Source of the DNA: Betaproteobacteria bacterium UBA1934
Lineage (GTDB): Bacteria > Pseudomonadota > Gammaproteobacteria > Burkholderiales > Rhodocyclaceae
Assembly: GCA_002337055.1 (NCBI GenBank)
Contig: DDFG01000001.1
Span: forward strand, 425,870 to 489,869
Length of the DNA stretch: 64,000 nucleotides
Direction of reading: 5' to 3'
Part shown: positions 45,703 to 53,803 of the stretch, piece by piece
Layout of the letters: each line of letters starts with the position of its first letter
How positions within the stretch are numbered: the first letter of the stretch is position 1
The notes under the pieces: model-generated
What the model was told of the DNA's origin: nothing
The model's input: the letters and a program-made list of their open reading frames with translations, nothing else
Databases searched by the model: none
Position numbers and translations under genes: made by a program

Positions 45703-46319
45703 GTCTTCGCTTCGCTGGGCGAGCCGCCAGACGAGAGCGCTTGGCCTTCGCTTGCCATTTTGTCGAGCAGGCTGGCTAGGCGTTTGCGCGGGTCAAGCAG
45801 CACGTCGCGGATGTGATCCAGATAGTGCGTCACCGAATCATCGATCCCGCGTGTATCGATTTGCACCGATCCGTGCAACACAAAGGGTGGGAGATACGTC
45901 ATGCCGATCAGTTGGGCGGTTTGCTGAAAGGGCTTCAATAACTCGCTCATGGCGTAATTGTTGTAACCGCCCGCCTGATAGGATTCTGCCGGGCCACCGG
46001 TCGAGATCGCCGATATCCACTCCTTGCCTTGCAGCGCGGTGCCACCGGGTCCATAGGCCCAGCCGTAGGTCAGCACGTCGTCCAGCCACTTTTTCATCAG
46101 TGCGGGCGCGGAATACCACCAGAAGGGATGCTGAAAGACGATGCGGTCATGCGCTTGCAGCAATGCCTGCTCGCGCACCACGTCGATATTCCAGGCCGGA
46201 TATTCGTCGTACAGGCGATTGACGTAGATGCCTGGGCAGTCTGCCAGTGCCTGCATCCAGCGCTGATTGATCTTCGAGGTGTCGAGCGAGGTATGGAACA
46301 GGTTCACGAGAATTTTCAT
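45696..46319 (-). CDS. NAD(P)H-dependent flavodoxin-like oxidoreductase
   Basis: A 207-residue flavodoxin-fold reductase of the KefF/KefG/MdaB group: ILVNLFHTSLDTSKINQRWM binds the flavin phosphate, and QHPFWWYSAPALMKKWLDDV with YGWAYGPGGTALQGK are the family blocks. It would reduce quinones or electrophiles with two electrons. It follows the SDR gene by 14 bp on the minus strand. Confidence 0.88.
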   Translation of the reverse strand: MKILVNLFHTSLDTSKINQRWMQALADCPGIYVNRLYDEYPAWNIDVVREQALLQAHDRIVFQHPFWWYSAPALMKKWLDDVLTYGWAYGPGGTALQGKEWISAISTGGPAESYQAGGYNNYAMSELLKPFQQTAQLIGMTYLPPFVLHGSVQIDTRGIDDSVTHYLDHIRDVLLDPRKRLASLLDKMASEGQALSSGGSPSEAKTQ

Positions 46320-46333
46320 GACCGATGTTTTTA

Positions 46334-47215
46334 TTAAAGGGGGGAATTGCGATCCAGCAGGTGCGCGACGCCCATGTTGCCGTACAGGCTGCGCTGCACC
46401 GATTCCAGCATCCGGTTGTACGGATCAACCGCCAAGCCCATGCCGATGAAATCCACAGTGGTCCGGAACGGGCGTTGGCCAGGCGGCATGTCGATCAGCA
46501 TCGCCATCGCCTCAGCGACGCGCTGCGGATCCTGCTGCGGTGTCGCGCCCACTAATGCCTGGAACCCGGCCAGCGCGGCGGCAGGTTGCAGGCCCAACGC
46601 GGCATAACTTGCTGCCCGATCATCGTCGCCGGGATGCAGGGAATGGCTGGAGAATGCCGTGTTGTATCCGCCCGGCTCGACGATGACACAATCGATACCG
46701 GCAGGGGCGAGTTCGGCGCGATAGGTTTCGGCCAACGCTTCCAGTGCCCATTTGCTGGCGGAATAGGGGCCGTAGAAAGGGATGGCGATTCGTCCGAGCA
46801 GGCTCGAAACATGCATTAGCAGCCCCGCCCCGCGTGCCCGGAACTGGGGCAGTACGGCGCGATTGACGCGCGCGACGCCAAAGACGTTGAGGTCGAAGAC
46901 GCGCTGCCAGTCCTCGGCAGTGAAACACTCCTGAATCCCGTGGGCGCCCGCGCCTGCGTTATTGATGACCACATCGAGCCGTCCCTCCATGGCGTCGAGC
47001 GCGGCGGCGACGCCTGTTTCGACGCTCGCATCTATGGTGACGTCCATTTCCACCACAAAGGCACCAGCGTTCTGGAGCGATTGGGCGTGGATGGCGTTGC
47101 GACCGTTCGGATCTCGCATCGTCGCCACGACGCGATGACCACGCGCAAGGAGGGTAGATGCCGTTAGGCGGCCAAAACCGCCTGACGCGCCGGTAAGCAG
47201 AATGACTTTGGACAT
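46334..47215 (-). CDS. SDR-family oxidoreductase
   Basis: A 293-residue short-chain dehydrogenase with the NAD(P)-binding motif TGASGGFG (8-15), NNAGAG, the active-site Ser in HVSSLLG and YSASK. Substrate unknown. It is cotranscribed with the flavodoxin-like reductase and divergent from a LysR gene; both are likely regulated by it. Confidence 0.9.
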   Translation of the reverse strand: MSKVILLTGASGGFGRLTASTLLARGHRVVATMRDPNGRNAIHAQSLQNAGAFVVEMDVTIDASVETGVAAALDAMEGRLDVVINNAGAGAHGIQECFTAEDWQRVFDLNVFGVARVNRAVLPQFRARGAGLLMHVSSLLGRIAIPFYGPYSASKWALEALAETYRAELAPAGIDCVIVEPGGYNTAFSSHSLHPGDDDRAASYAALGLQPAAALAGFQALVGATPQQDPQRVAEAMAMLIDMPPGQRPFRTTVDFIGMGLAVDPYNRMLESVQRSLYGNMGVAHLLDRNSPL

Positions 47216-47370
47216 GAAGACTCCTGTAGGGAATAGGTTGAATTTGTTTGCAACTGCACCTCGGACACCACTTTACTTTTCTCTATTTATTGAATAAACA
47301 AGGTGGAATTGAAATAATTATTCGTAAATTGCGATAAATTGACGATCCAGTTGCGCACAAGGAATTCACG

Positions 47371-48312
47371 ATGGATTTGCTGAATGCCATGCAAACGTTT
47401 GAAAAGGTTGCGGAACTCGGCAGCTTCAGCCAAGCCGCGCTGGCGTTGGGGTTGCCCAACGCCTCGGTATCGACGCGCGTTTCGCAATTGGAAGATCGCT
47501 TGGGCGTCAAACTGTTTGCGCGCACGACGCGCAGAGTCAGGCTGACCGACGAAGGTGCGGTTTACCTCGAATGGGCGCGGCGCTTGCTCGCCGAAATCGA
47601 CGAGGTAGAGGACCGGCTACGCGGGCGCGTTCACAAACCGCGAGGGCGTATCCGCATCGATGTGCCGGCTTCTGCTGGGCGACACGTCATCGGGCCGGCG
47701 CTCCCCGAGTTCTTTCGGCGTTATCCGGACATTACGGTGGACATGGGCTGCACGGATCGTGCCGTTGACCTGATCTCGGAAGGGGTGGATTGTGTCGTTC
47801 GCGGCGGTGCGGTCAGTGACGAAATGCTCGTCGCGCGGCGACTGGGCTGCTATAAGGTCATTACCTGCGCGGCCCCCGGCTATTTAGCCCGCTTCGGCAT
47901 CCCCTCATCGCCAGAGGTTTTGGGTGAGCACCGGGCAGTGAACTTCTTTTCCGCCAAGTCAGGAAAGGTATTGCCGCTGGAGTTCATGCTGAATGGTGAG
48001 ATGCAGACGGTGCCGATGTCGTCGCAAGTGGGCACCAACGATGCCGACGCATACATGGCGCTAGCGCTGCAAGGGCTGGGAATCGCCCAGTTCCCGCGAA
48101 CCCGCACGGTGATGGAAGCTCTTGCGGCAGGGAGGTTGGTGCAAGTGCTCGAGCCCTGGCGGCCCGACGATTTCCAGATGTTTGTGGTGTACCCCCGCAA
48201 TCGCCACCTGAGCGCCCGCGTCCGGGCGTTTGTCGATTGGATAGTCGAGGTCTACGCCGAACTCTTCGGAGAGCTGAATGGCGACATCGCCGGGGCGGCT
48301 AGATTGTCGTAA
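47371..48312 (+). CDS. LysR-family transcriptional regulator
   Basis: A 313-residue LysR protein with an N-terminal winged helix (FEKVAELGSFSQAALALGLP, VSTRVSQLEDRLGVKLFART) and a periplasmic-binding-like effector domain. Divergent from the SDR-reductase operon across 155 bp. That gap is AT-rich and contains the palindrome AATAATTATT (47313-47322), a possible LysR site. The usual LysR logic predicts activation of the divergent operon in response to a co-inducer. Confidence 0.92.
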   Translation: MDLLNAMQTFEKVAELGSFSQAALALGLPNASVSTRVSQLEDRLGVKLFARTTRRVRLTDEGAVYLEWARRLLAEIDEVEDRLRGRVHKPRGRIRIDVPASAGRHVIGPALPEFFRRYPDITVDMGCTDRAVDLISEGVDCVVRGGAVSDEMLVARRLGCYKVITCAAPGYLARFGIPSSPEVLGEHRAVNFFSAKSGKVLPLEFMLNGEMQTVPMSSQVGTNDADAYMALALQGLGIAQFPRTRTVMEALAAGRLVQVLEPWRPDDFQMFVVYPRNRHLSARVRAFVDWIVEVYAELFGELNGDIAGAARLS

Positions 48313-48353
48313 ACGAGCCTCAGGGCGTGCGCTGTTACGTGAACACCAAAAAG

Positions 48354-48383
48354 AAAAAGGCACTTCCGAAGAAGAGCCTTTTT
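48354..48383. terminator. Strong bidirectional terminator flanking the element
   Basis: AAAAAGGC (48354-48361) pairs with GCCTTTTT (48376-48383); an inner stem CTTC/GAAG with a CGAA loop completes the hairpin. It ends lysR on the plus strand. On the minus strand it would end a tRNA-Glu transcript if the element were absent, since it lies only 8 bp outside the left att site. Confidence 0.88.
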
Positions 48384-48391
48384 GCTGTACT

Positions 48392-48409
48392 TGGCGTCCC
48401 CACGGGGAT
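48392..48409. other. attL-like direct repeat
   Basis: TGGCGTCCCCACGGGGAT is identical to 56857-56874, the 3' end of tRNA-Glu (T-arm, acceptor, discriminator and CCA). Flanking bases on both sides differ, so 18 bp is the shared core. It is the leftover tRNA end displaced by integration. Confidence 0.9.
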
Positions 48410-48483
48410 GCGTGCCTAACCCCACTCCAGAGTTGTGTGCAGTGGTGCCGTTCAGGGCCCCACGGAACAGACGGGCGGCGTGA

Positions 48484-48858
48484 TCATTTGCCGCCGAAAT
48501 GCGTCGAGCCGAAAAGCCGAACCGCGGACCACATCATCCAGCGTCTCCACGCCGGCACGCCGGCAACGGCAGAGGCTTCTTTCAGCACGGCATCGGCAAC
48601 CGGTCTCGGAAGATCACCGGTCACGTAGAGGTAGTCATGCACTACGGCAGCCGGGTGCGCTGTGTCGCCGGTCAGCCAAAAGGCGATCGGAACGCGCGGC
48701 ACACTGGCGAAGTCGGTGACGAACCCGGCCGGAACGCTGATGATGCCCGCGATGTCGGACAGGTACACCAACGGTTTCAACAGCTTCCAGGCGCCGCGCC
48801 CTTCGTTGTCGGTGTCGCTGACTTCCTCGACTTCGAGATTGGTCAGAAAGCGGCTCAT
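48484..48858 (-). CDS. DUF1353 family phage protein
   Basis: A 124-residue protein with the DUF1353 pattern (LVYLSDIAGIISVPAGFVTD, FASVPRVP, AAVVHDYLYVTGDLPRPVAD). This family is common at the ends of phage lysis or tail modules; function unknown, with His and Asp residues suggesting a hydrolase-like site. Its ATG overlaps the previous gene's stop (ATGA). Last gene of the left arm. Confidence 0.85.
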   Translation of the reverse strand: MSRFLTNLEVEEVSDTDNEGRGAWKLLKPLVYLSDIAGIISVPAGFVTDFASVPRVPIAFWLTGDTAHPAAVVHDYLYVTGDLPRPVADAVLKEASAVAGVPAWRRWMMWSAVRLFGSTHFGGK

Positions 48859-49187
48859 TGACCACCCCCGGGCGTGGGCTGAGGAGGGACGGCAGGCGTA
48901 GAGACGCCGCCTTGCGTTGCCGGATCGATGGGCGAACCCTTCGGGGGCAGCGTACCATCGGAACGGTAAGCATCCACAACACCGGTCACCGCAGCTTGCA
49001 GCATCTGGCCACACTCTGCCAGCGCGGGTTCGGCTGCGATGATCGTATTGATGACCAGACCGGCCTTGGTCAGGCCGGCGGCCTTGGGCGCCAAAACCTG
49101 AGCAGTCAGCACCAGTTGGCCGATGGCCGGAAGCGCGGCATTGATTTTGGCAATTTTCGCCTTGAAGGCGGCGAGATCGAACGACAT
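48855..49187 (-). CDS. Phage hypothetical protein, Ala-rich
   Basis: A 110-residue protein (MSFDLAAFKAKIAKINAALP ...) with a hydrophobic central helix and a Pro/Gly-rich tail. ATG 49187 has GAGGAG at good spacing; a stop of the upstream small ORF overlaps that site. No family recognised; its place between holin-like and DUF1353 genes suggests a structural or lysis accessory role. Confidence 0.65.
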   Translation of the reverse strand: MSFDLAAFKAKIAKINAALPAIGQLVLTAQVLAPKAAGLTKAGLVINTIIAAEPALAECGQMLQAAVTGVVDAYRSDGTLPPKGSPIDPATQGGVSTPAVPPQPTPGGGQ

Positions 49188-49197
49188 GGTTTTCTCC

Positions 49198-49341
49198 TCA
49201 AAATGTGCAGCGAAGTTGCGCATGGGCACCCGTCAAGATGACAGACCCAGCGGGATCGAATCCGACCGTCGGATATGCGGATGGACGACAGTCGGCGGGG
49301 TGGATCGAGAGAAAAACGACAATGAGCAGGACGGCGATCAT
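49198..49341 (-). CDS. 47-residue secreted-type phage micro-ORF
   Basis: A short ORF starting MIAVLLIVVFLSIHPADCRP. Its ATG overlaps the stop of the holin-like gene by 4 bp (ATGA), and its TGA lies in the ribosome-binding site of the next gene, so it sits in a tight coupled chain. A hydrophobic N-terminus (residues 2-12) would target it to the membrane. An Rz1-type lipobox is not convincing. Support comes only from the coupling and the signal-like start. Confidence 0.5.
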   Translation of the reverse strand: MIAVLLIVVFLSIHPADCRPSAYPTVGFDPAGSVILTGAHAQLRCTF

Positions 49342-49499
49342 GGCGAGACATTCTTTCCGGCCTGAAACGCCCCGAGCGCGATCAAGGCATCGCGGAGTGC
49401 CTGCGCGAACGCATCAACTGGCACCATTCCAGTGATGACCAGGCCGCCCCAGGCACAGAACAACAAGGTGCCGGCGAGTAGTTTTTCGCGGACGCTCAT
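49338..49499 (-). CDS. Holin-like small membrane protein
   Basis: A 53-residue protein starting MSVREKLLAGTLLFCAWGGL, with one or two hydrophobic segments and a basic tail. ATG 49499 overlaps the HNH stop (ATGA). Size, membrane character and place between HNH/endolysin genes fit a small holin or spanin-like lysis protein, but no named family is recognised. Confidence 0.6.
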   Translation of the reverse strand: MSVREKLLAGTLLFCAWGGLVITGMVPVDAFAQALRDALIALGAFQAGKNVSP

Positions 49500-49858
49500 T
49501 CGGCTTCCCCGTTCGGCCGATTGGCGATCTTCTGAGCCAGTGCGGCGGCATCGGCCGCCACGTCCGGGTTGAAGCTGCGGAAGTTGCCGAGATGACCGAT
49601 GGCCAGGTGGCAGTTGATCCCGTTCTTCCACGACTCGCAGAGCGTGATGAGGTTGGTGGTATCCAGCTCGAGTTCGGGGTGCAGGTGAAACGGGTGGATG
49701 TGATGCACTTCCAGCTTCTCGATCCCGCCGCAGACCGCGCAGCGCGGGTGCTGGGAGAGAAAGCCCTCGCGCACGGCTGGCCAGCGCGGCGAGCGAGCGG
49801 TCTTGAGCGGGTGCTTGCCCTGGGCGGCATCGGTCAGATGCTTGATGATGCGCATCAC
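49496..49858 (-). CDS. HNH endonuclease
   Basis: A 120-residue HNH nuclease. Two CxxC-like pairs are not complete, but CAVCGG, EVHHIHPFHLHPELELDTTN and LITLCES give the HNH core with its His-His and Asn. Such proteins sit beside terminase genes and nick concatemers during packaging; here it is in the lysis module, overlapping both neighbours by 4 bp. Confidence 0.88.
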   Translation of the reverse strand: MMRIIKHLTDAAQGKHPLKTARSPRWPAVREGFLSQHPRCAVCGGIEKLEVHHIHPFHLHPELELDTTNLITLCESWKNGINCHLAIGHLGNFRSFNPDVAADAAALAQKIANRPNGEAE

Positions 49859-50571
49859 GCCACCTCGTCTAAGACGGCACGAACGGTACTGAGTCTTGCA
49901 ATGCGGTCTTCGACGCCATTAAGACCGCCATTGATGCGGCGCGTGATTGCAACAAAATCTCCGGCGTCTGCAAGGTCGTTGAGTCCGTTCGTCTTCCAGA
50001 ACCACGCCGCTGACATCGCGGCATACTCCGGCATCTCGAGCTTTTCTGGCGAGGCGACGAAATCGACGCCCAGGGCCTCGCTGACGGCCCGGTAATTCGC
50101 CCGCCCGGTGATCTGGATCAGGCCGCGTCCGCGGTACCGGAAGCCATCGCCAGGCTCAATGTTCCCTAGCCCGAGACGCCCCTCATAACGATTTTGTGCA
50201 GGCGTTGGACCCCAGATTTCGCGCAAGTATCGCAACCCGCCGGATTCGTGCCCGATCTGGGCCAGAAAGGCGGCAATCCAAGCATCGAGCATCGCTTTGT
50301 TTTCTGGCCACGCGAAATCGATGCCGGCAGCGCCTCCCCGGATAACGTCCAGACAGGACAGCGCTGAGGCTCGTAGCGGCGATGTTTTGTCGCCCGCCAG
50401 ATCCTCAAGCGTGGCGCGAAAACCGCTGGCCGCTGCCCATGCGCTGAACTCGGCGCGCTCGACCATTCCGAGCGCCGTGCGGCCGGCGCTGACTGTCTGA
50501 GCAATCAGCACGTCGTTGCGGCTTGCAAGCAAATCGGGATCAAGCGCAAGAATGTCTTCGCGGATGCTCAT
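49855..50571 (-). CDS. Endolysin, GH19 family lysozyme/chitinase-like
   Basis: A 238-residue peptidoglycan hydrolase of the GH19 type. FLAQIGHESGGLRYLREIWG contains the catalytic Glu, and GDGFRYRGRGLIQITGRANY is the substrate-site segment. No signal peptide, so release would need the holin. ATG 50571; the longer open frame to 50943 runs antisense to the tail-like gene and is not used. Confidence 0.88.
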   Translation of the reverse strand: MSIREDILALDPDLLASRNDVLIAQTVSAGRTALGMVERAEFSAWAAASGFRATLEDLAGDKTSPLRASALSCLDVIRGGAAGIDFAWPENKAMLDAWIAAFLAQIGHESGGLRYLREIWGPTPAQNRYEGRLGLGNIEPGDGFRYRGRGLIQITGRANYRAVSEALGVDFVASPEKLEMPEYAAMSAAWFWKTNGLNDLADAGDFVAITRRINGGLNGVEDRIARLSTVRAVLDEVA

Positions 50572-50573
50572 GA

Positions 50574-51110
50574 TCAGTTGCTGTCGAGTTGGAAGGACAA
50601 TTGCCCTGCCGCGAACGAGATCGTGTAGCCCGATCCGGGCACGCTCAACGAAGCGGTCAGGTTGATGCAGATCCAGCGATTGCCGGCTGTCGAGGAATCC
50701 ATTAAACCGACCGATTGCACGGTTCCCCAAGCTGCCGTCGAGGCCGACCACGTAATCACGCCGTTGTTGCTGGTCGTGGCATTGGTGCCCGAGCTGGCGA
50801 CGGTCGTTCCGGCGCCCTGGGTGCCCGCCCAGTTGGCGAGCGAGGCGGTCACCGCCTGCCTTGCGTAAGCTGTGCCGGTTGTCGAAACCTCCGTGCCGGC
50901 GGCCGAATCGCTGCAAGTGTCGGTGAAAAGCGCAACGTACCACGTCGCCGGGGCGCCAAGGGTCTGCCCGCGGATCAGGGCGTCGATCACCTTGTTTTCG
51001 GCGTAATCGGTCAGAACGCCGGTCGTGCCGGCGGCTTGCGCCGGCAGCGTGATCAGGCTGGTGATGGCCAGGAAAAGCGCCAAGGTCAGGAATCGCAGGG
51101 GGTTTTTCAT
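50574..51110 (-). CDS. Phage tail-like protein with signal peptide
   Basis: A 178-residue protein. The core GVLTDYAENKVIDALIRGQ, then a Ser/Thr/Gly-rich beta region (TCSDSAAGTEVSTTGTAYAR; SSGTNATTSNNGVITWSAS) resembles small phage tail or tail-fibre proteins. Unusually, it begins with a clear signal peptide (MKNPLRFLTLALFLAITSLI, cleavage after AQA), so it would be exported. It ends 2 bp before the endolysin gene. Confidence 0.75.
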   Translation of the reverse strand: MKNPLRFLTLALFLAITSLITLPAQAAGTTGVLTDYAENKVIDALIRGQTLGAPATWYVALFTDTCSDSAAGTEVSTTGTAYARQAVTASLANWAGTQGAGTTVASSGTNATTSNNGVITWSASTAAWGTVQSVGLMDSSTAGNRWICINLTASLSVPGSGYTISFAAGQLSFQLDSN

Positions 51111-51201
51111 GTTTCTTCCTTTCTCACATAGTTGTGGCTATACTTGACGAAACCGCACGACGCTTTGGGCGTCAGCTTGGGGACGTTCGAAAGAGCGAGC
51201 A

Positions 51202-52470
51202 TCAAGCAGTGCGGTTTGCCTTTTTGTGGATCGTCACGGGCATTACTTGAGTTCGGCGCGATTCAAAGATCGCCGTGTAAGTGAAATGCGCGGACGTGTA
51301 TGTCACCTTGATCCTTGGCGATCCGTTGCGAGCGTTTGGCGGTGTTCCGCGCTCATGTTCTCCGCGCTCAAGAATCCTTGGCGTAATCGACAGGTCACGA
51401 TGCGTGATTGGTACTTGCCCGCGAGAGCGCTCTGATTTCCCGCCGTGCTGACGAATCGCATGGATTGTCAGATCATGCGACAGCGCAACGCTTTTTCCTT
51501 CAATGCTCACCCCAATAGCCGATGCCTTCTGTGCTGCGGTTGCAGAAACCTTGGAAAGATCGTGCGATTGCTGCTTATCACCCGGTGAGCGTAACGCTCG
51601 CTGCACAAACCCAGATATTCCGCCACCCCCCGACCAGCGGCCGTGCTCGTCGCGCGGCTGATCAGGGTTAAACGCCTTCGCGAGGCTTTCCTTTTCGTCG
51701 ATCACCGGCAGGACATTGCAGCGGCAATGCGGATGCAGCGGCACGTCGGCGCCACCCTCGAAGGTGCCGTCGATGGGTGCCAGCTTGCCGTTCATGTCCT
51801 GGCACTCTTCGCAGCAATCGTCGGCGGTCAGCCATTCCTTTTGCTGAACAAGGCCGCTGATCGCCGGCACGCCCTTGAGAATCTGTTGATAAGCCGGATC
51901 GGGAGGCATCGGCGTGCGCCCGAATTCATCCAGCACGCGCTTGATAGTGGCGCCATCTACCGGTTCCAGAGCGTACAGGCCATTGCCTAGCGTCATGCGC
52001 GGGTACAGCGTCGGCGCGTCGATGACCAGCAAGTCTTCGAGCATCATGCGAAGCCACGTAGACCAATTATGCTCACGGTCTGGCTTTTTGAAGAACTTGG
52101 TCAGTTCCTCACAGCGGTCATCTGGCTTGGCCTTGTCATCCTTCGGCTTGATGTGCCACTGCAACTTCTCCATCTGATCCTTGCGGGTCTCGATCACCAA
52201 CCGCAGGATGTCGTAGTTGTCAGCCAGGGCGCGCATCTGGTCGAAGGTGATAGCTTCCCCGGTTCGCGGGCGTGACTGCGTATTGATGCCAACCGGAAAA
52301 TCGAACTGACGACCAACTACGGACGGCTTCTGATTTTCAGGCACCATTTCGGGCAGCGGGTCCATCGGACCAAACCAGTCAGGCGCCTTGCCGGTGACCA
52401 TCAAGCGAAGGCCGGCGGCCACGCGGGCAACGATGCCCGGCTCAATGGGGGTTTTGATTGGTTGCGTCAT
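51202..52470 (-). CDS. Chimeric portal/MuF-type protein with C-terminal PBECR-like nuclease
   Basis: A 422-residue open frame joining three parts. Residues 1-203 are the N-terminal half of a phage portal protein (ending DPAYQQILKGVPA). From about 205 the sequence is the end of an SPP1 gp7/Mu gpF head protein (DDCCEECQDMNGKLAPIDGT, then VPLHPHCRCNVLPV, 243-256). After a linker with the phage motif AFNPDQPRDEHGRW (266-279), residues 320-422 look like a PBECR-type nuclease domain (SHDLTIHAIRQHGG, PITHRDLSITPRILERG, FTYTAIFESRR). The likely cause is an in-frame deletion near 51.86 kb. Portal function must be lost; the nuclease may survive. Confidence 0.75.
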   Translation of the reverse strand: MTQPIKTPIEPGIVARVAAGLRLMVTGKAPDWFGPMDPLPEMVPENQKPSVVGRQFDFPVGINTQSRPRTGEAITFDQMRALADNYDILRLVIETRKDQMEKLQWHIKPKDDKAKPDDRCEELTKFFKKPDREHNWSTWLRMMLEDLLVIDAPTLYPRMTLGNGLYALEPVDGATIKRVLDEFGRTPMPPDPAYQQILKGVPAISGLVQQKEWLTADDCCEECQDMNGKLAPIDGTFEGGADVPLHPHCRCNVLPVIDEKESLAKAFNPDQPRDEHGRWSGGGGISGFVQRALRSPGDKQQSHDLSKVSATAAQKASAIGVSIEGKSVALSHDLTIHAIRQHGGKSERSRGQVPITHRDLSITPRILERGEHERGTPPNARNGSPRIKVTYTSAHFTYTAIFESRRTQVMPVTIHKKANRTA

Positions 52471-53803
52471 TGGTCTTTGCCTGTTGAGCCTGCTGGGCCA
52501 GTTGCTGCATGTAATCCAGCATGCCGAAGTTGTTGATGTTCAACTCGTCGAAAGCGTCCGCTCCCGCATCCACCTGATCGTCGTGGGCGCCATTAGGAAA
52601 CACCCGCTTTTCGCCGATCAAAGCCGGGTTCCACTCAGCCTTGAGCATCATCACGTTGCCGACATTTACCTGCGCGGCGAACGGCTCAGCGCGAGTAATC
52701 TTGTCGCCAGATACTGGCTTTGCAGTGACGGTGAACCCAGCCAACAACTTGGTGAAATTGGCTGCCTGAGACTTGCCGGCTTGTCCTGGATCCTGAGGGA
52801 TGCGGATTCGCGTTCCGGGTCCATCTCGCCTGGCCGTATTCAACAGCGCTGCCTCGACGGCTTCCGGGCCTCCCCGGAAACGAACGATGTCTGCGATGAT
52901 CCATCGTCCCGTCGGCGTCAATCCGAGCTTGTAGCCGACCGTCCAATCCGGGTCTTTACCCGGTTCCTCGACGCTGGCCGCGAAGTCCCATCCGCGAACA
53001 AAGCGAGTGCCGGCCGGTACCGCATCCACCTCCTCGATCTTGTCCGGCTTGAAAATGTTTCCCTCTGGCGGCGCTGGCGCCTGCTGGTACTGACCGGCGT
53101 AGGTGTAGGGCGCTGCTTGCTGCATGCGTCGCAGCATTTCGATGCTGTGCTTCTCAGGCCATAGCGCGGTGCCGTCGGCCTGAATGGCCGGAAGGCACAC
53201 ATGCTCCCATTCCTCGCCGTTTCCTCCATCCATCAGCCAGCCAGCCAAGTCCTTTTCATGCAGGCGCTGCATGATCAGGATGATCGGCGTGTTCTCGGGG
53301 TCGTTCTTGCGAGATTCCAGCGTGTTCTGGAACCACTCGATCACCCCTTGACGGATGACGTCGCTGCGCGCCTCGTCGGCCTTGTGCGGGTCATCGATGA
53401 TGATGGCGCCACCGAACCCATCGCGGTGCTTGCCGGCGCCGTAGCCGGTTATCGTTCCGCCCGCACCTGAGGCATAGACGATGCCGTCCTTTGACGTCCG
53501 CCATTCATGCTTTGCCGCGCTGTCAGGACGAAGCGCGAAGTCGTGAAAAATCTCGCTGTATTCGTCATGCTGGACCATCTCGCGGATTTGCCAGGAATTA
53601 TTGCTGGCGAGCTGCGCGGCGTAGCTGGTCAGGATGAATTCCGAATCCGGCGCGTGCCCAAGCGACCACCCGACGAAGTTGTTGACCAGTTCCGTCTTCG
53701 AGTACCGCGGCGGGATGTTGATGATCAGCCGCTTGCACTCTCCACGAAACACCCGCATCAGTGCATCGCAGATGATCCGGTGACGCCCCAGCAATTCAAG
53801 CGC
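52442..53803 (-). pseudogene. terL: Large terminase subunit, N-terminus missing
   Basis: The packaging ATPase/nuclease of tailed phages. Walker A-like INIPPRYSKTEL, Walker B AIIIDDPHK, and nuclease residues in RFVRGWDFAAS and HDDQVDAGADAF are intact. Homology begins at about GRHRIICDALMRVFRGE; the 35-40 residues read upstream (the open frame goes to 53914) are antisense to the ATPase fragment and are not terminase. So the true N-terminus is deleted at a junction near 53.79-53.80 kb. Its stop lies within the portal fusion, which it overlaps by 29 bp. Confidence 0.8.

Noticed and set aside
52388..53164. 258-residue plus-strand ORF in the terminase region
   Set aside because: Shadow frame of terL and the portal fusion; no start signal or family match.
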